This document shows, piece after piece, positions 63,131 to 64,000 of a stretch of 64,000 bases of DNA. The stretch is from the NCBI GenBank assembly GCA_963677415.2, contig CAXXFJ010000016.1, forward strand, positions 1 through 64,000. Reading direction: 5' to 3'. The stretch's first letter is position 1; each line of letters opens with the position of its first letter. The translations under genes and the position numbers were made by a program. This DNA is from JAQUTK01 sp963677415 (GTDB taxonomy: Bacteria > Bacteroidota > Bacteroidia > Bacteroidales > JAQUTK01). The notes under the pieces are model-generated. The model was not told the DNA's origin. It did not search any database and was given only the letters and a program-made list of their open reading frames with translations.

Positions 63131-64000
63131 TTAGAATTTTACACCTAGAGTAATCATCAGGCTATTTGTGTGGTCTTTGACTTTTGCTGGCTGATTAGCA
63201 TTTAAGTTAGTACCAACTAAAGAGTCGTCAAGAGTCAATCCATAGGGAGTAACAGTTGATGAAGTCGGGTTGCTGTAAAGGCTGGGATTATCTTTTACAG
63301 TAAAAAAGGAAGAGAAGTCATATACCTTCAAGTTCTGAACTTTATAGATATATGCCACATCAAGGAAGAATTCCTGGAAACGGAATCCTACACCAAGGGT
63401 GTAATAATCTTTTCCATCATCAAAATAGTAATGTGGCAGAGTACCACTAGTTGGTACTTCATAATTCCCATCTTTTATGCTGGTATTGATGCAGGAAGAC
63501 GTTGTTGCCCATCCGGCCCGTAAACTAACGGCAGGATCAACTTTGACTTCTCCACCAACACGGAATGTGTGTGCTCCCTTGAAATCAGTCTTGATATAGT
63601 CATTATCTGTATCAAAGGAGGCATTATAATCATTAGCATCCAGCTTCATCGATCCGTAGTCAGAGTAATCGTAGTCCAGACTTAGGATAGCATTGTTGTC
63701 AATAATGACAGCATAACTCAACAGCAGTTTACCGGGGGTTTGCAATTTATAATCATAAACACCTTCATCAGTTGCATCCGAATAAGCACTGGGCAGAGTG
63801 ACGATGTCAGAGGAAGCGGAAGCATAATAGTAATCACTCAGATTATAGAAAGTAGGAGTATGATAAGCGATACCAAGTCGCATAAAAGAGAGTGGGCGGA
63901 AAAGAAGTCCCAGCTTCAGATTCCATCCGGTACCGGTTGTCTCCAGAAAATTACCAAGTTCAAGGTAGCTGGCGCTAGAGGTGGAGCTTTCACTATAAAG
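63131..64000 (-). CDS. FadL/OMPP1-type outer-membrane transport protein (partial, 5' end beyond window)
   Basis: The frame is open to the right edge: upstream of an internal Met at 63883 it continues for 39 codons (GTGWNLKLGLLFRPLSFMRL and more). The 289 residues seen are the C-terminal barrel of the OMPP1/FadL/TodX family, which carries hydrophobic compounds across the outer membrane. Typical features are repeated amphipathic strands (LRLGIAYHTPTFYNL, AVSLRAGWATTS, TLGVGFRFQEFFLDVAYIY) and a final strand LMITLGVKF ending in Phe. It is 67 nt upstream of the OmpA-family gene and on the same strand. Confidence 0.82.
   Translation of the reverse strand, partial: LYSESSTSSASYLELGNFLETTGTGWNLKLGLLFRPLSFMRLGIAYHTPTFYNLSDYYYASASSDIVTLPSAYSDATDEGVYDYKLQTPGKLLLSYAVIIDNNAILSLDYDYSDYGSMKLDANDYNASFDTDNDYIKTDFKGAHTFRVGGEVKVDPAVSLRAGWATTSSCINTSIKDGNYEVPTSGTLPHYYFDDGKDYYTLGVGFRFQEFFLDVAYIYKVQNLKVYDFSSFFTVKDNPSLYSNPTSSTVTPYGLTLDDSLVGTNLNANQPAKVKDHTNSLMITLGVKF

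Overview
The window looks like chromosomal DNA of a gut Bacteroides or a very close relative (Bacteroidota). Reasons: BtuB/BtuG-type outer-membrane cobalamin genes, several families mostly found in Bacteroidales (DUF4488, DUF3332, DUF4924, CPBP proteases, small RRM proteins), the debranching enzyme/GT4/GH57 glycogen cluster, serine-type sulfatases with an anaerobic maturase, and promoters of the Bacteroides kind (-7 box TAnnTTTG, often with a TTG 19-22 nt upstream). No ribosomal RNA, CRISPR array or prophage was seen.

Layout. 1-4.4 kb: cobalamin receptor btuB (broken by a one-base frameshift), a btuG-like surface lipoprotein and a thioredoxin-fold protein. 4.4-9.1 kb: a tandem duplication of an unknown secreted protein, one copy split by an IS21-family element (4866-7629). 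9.1-13.2 kb: GH116-like glycosidase, secreted esterase, DUF4488 lipoprotein. 13.2-16.3 kb: an IS66-family element, the 3' remnant of an unknown gene and an orphan IS21-type terminus, then tRNA-Lys. 16.6-20.4 kb: dacB, an unknown coiled protein, rsmI and a coiled-coil lipoprotein, probably one operon. 20.6-24.3 kb: GH115 plus uxuA (glucuronate release and catabolism). 24.3-28 kb: mlaF/mlaE, lptB, a CPBP protease, an RRM protein. 28.3-33.9 kb: tig-clpP-clpX and recQ. 34.1-38.7 kb: glycogen debranching enzyme, GT4 glycosyltransferase, GH57. 38.7-43.2 kb: cardiolipin synthase, a non-coding stretch with a possible small RNA, and a 749-aa secreted protein paired with an 83-aa CTERM-like protein. 43.8-46.1 kb: pta-ackA. 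46.1-48.9 kb: sulfatase and its maturase. 48.9-51.1 kb: DUF3332 lipoprotein and a metallophosphoesterase. 51.4-52.7 kb: an IS256-family element splitting a small reading frame. 52.9-56.1 kb: mtaB, a lipid A-type acyltransferase and a GT2 glycosyltransferase. 56.2-64 kb: acyl-CoA synthetase, a small lipoprotein, DUF4924, prfC, proS, an OmpA-family lipoprotein, and a FadL/OMPP1-type porin running off the right edge.

Most of the window is core metabolism and housekeeping: protein quality control (tig, clpP, clpX), acetate overflow (pta, ackA), glycogen turnover, lipid asymmetry and LPS transport (mla, lptB, acyltransferase), translation (prfC, proS, rsmI, mtaB). The accessory signal is concentrated at three insertion sequences of three different families (IS21, IS66, IS256), each next to a broken gene. 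I found no clear new defence or signalling system. The most promising unexplained items are the 749-aa/83-aa secreted pair, the non-coding block at 40.2-40.6 kb with a TTGTACAA palindrome that recurs at 58.05 kb, and the gene remnants beside the IS66 and IS256 elements.
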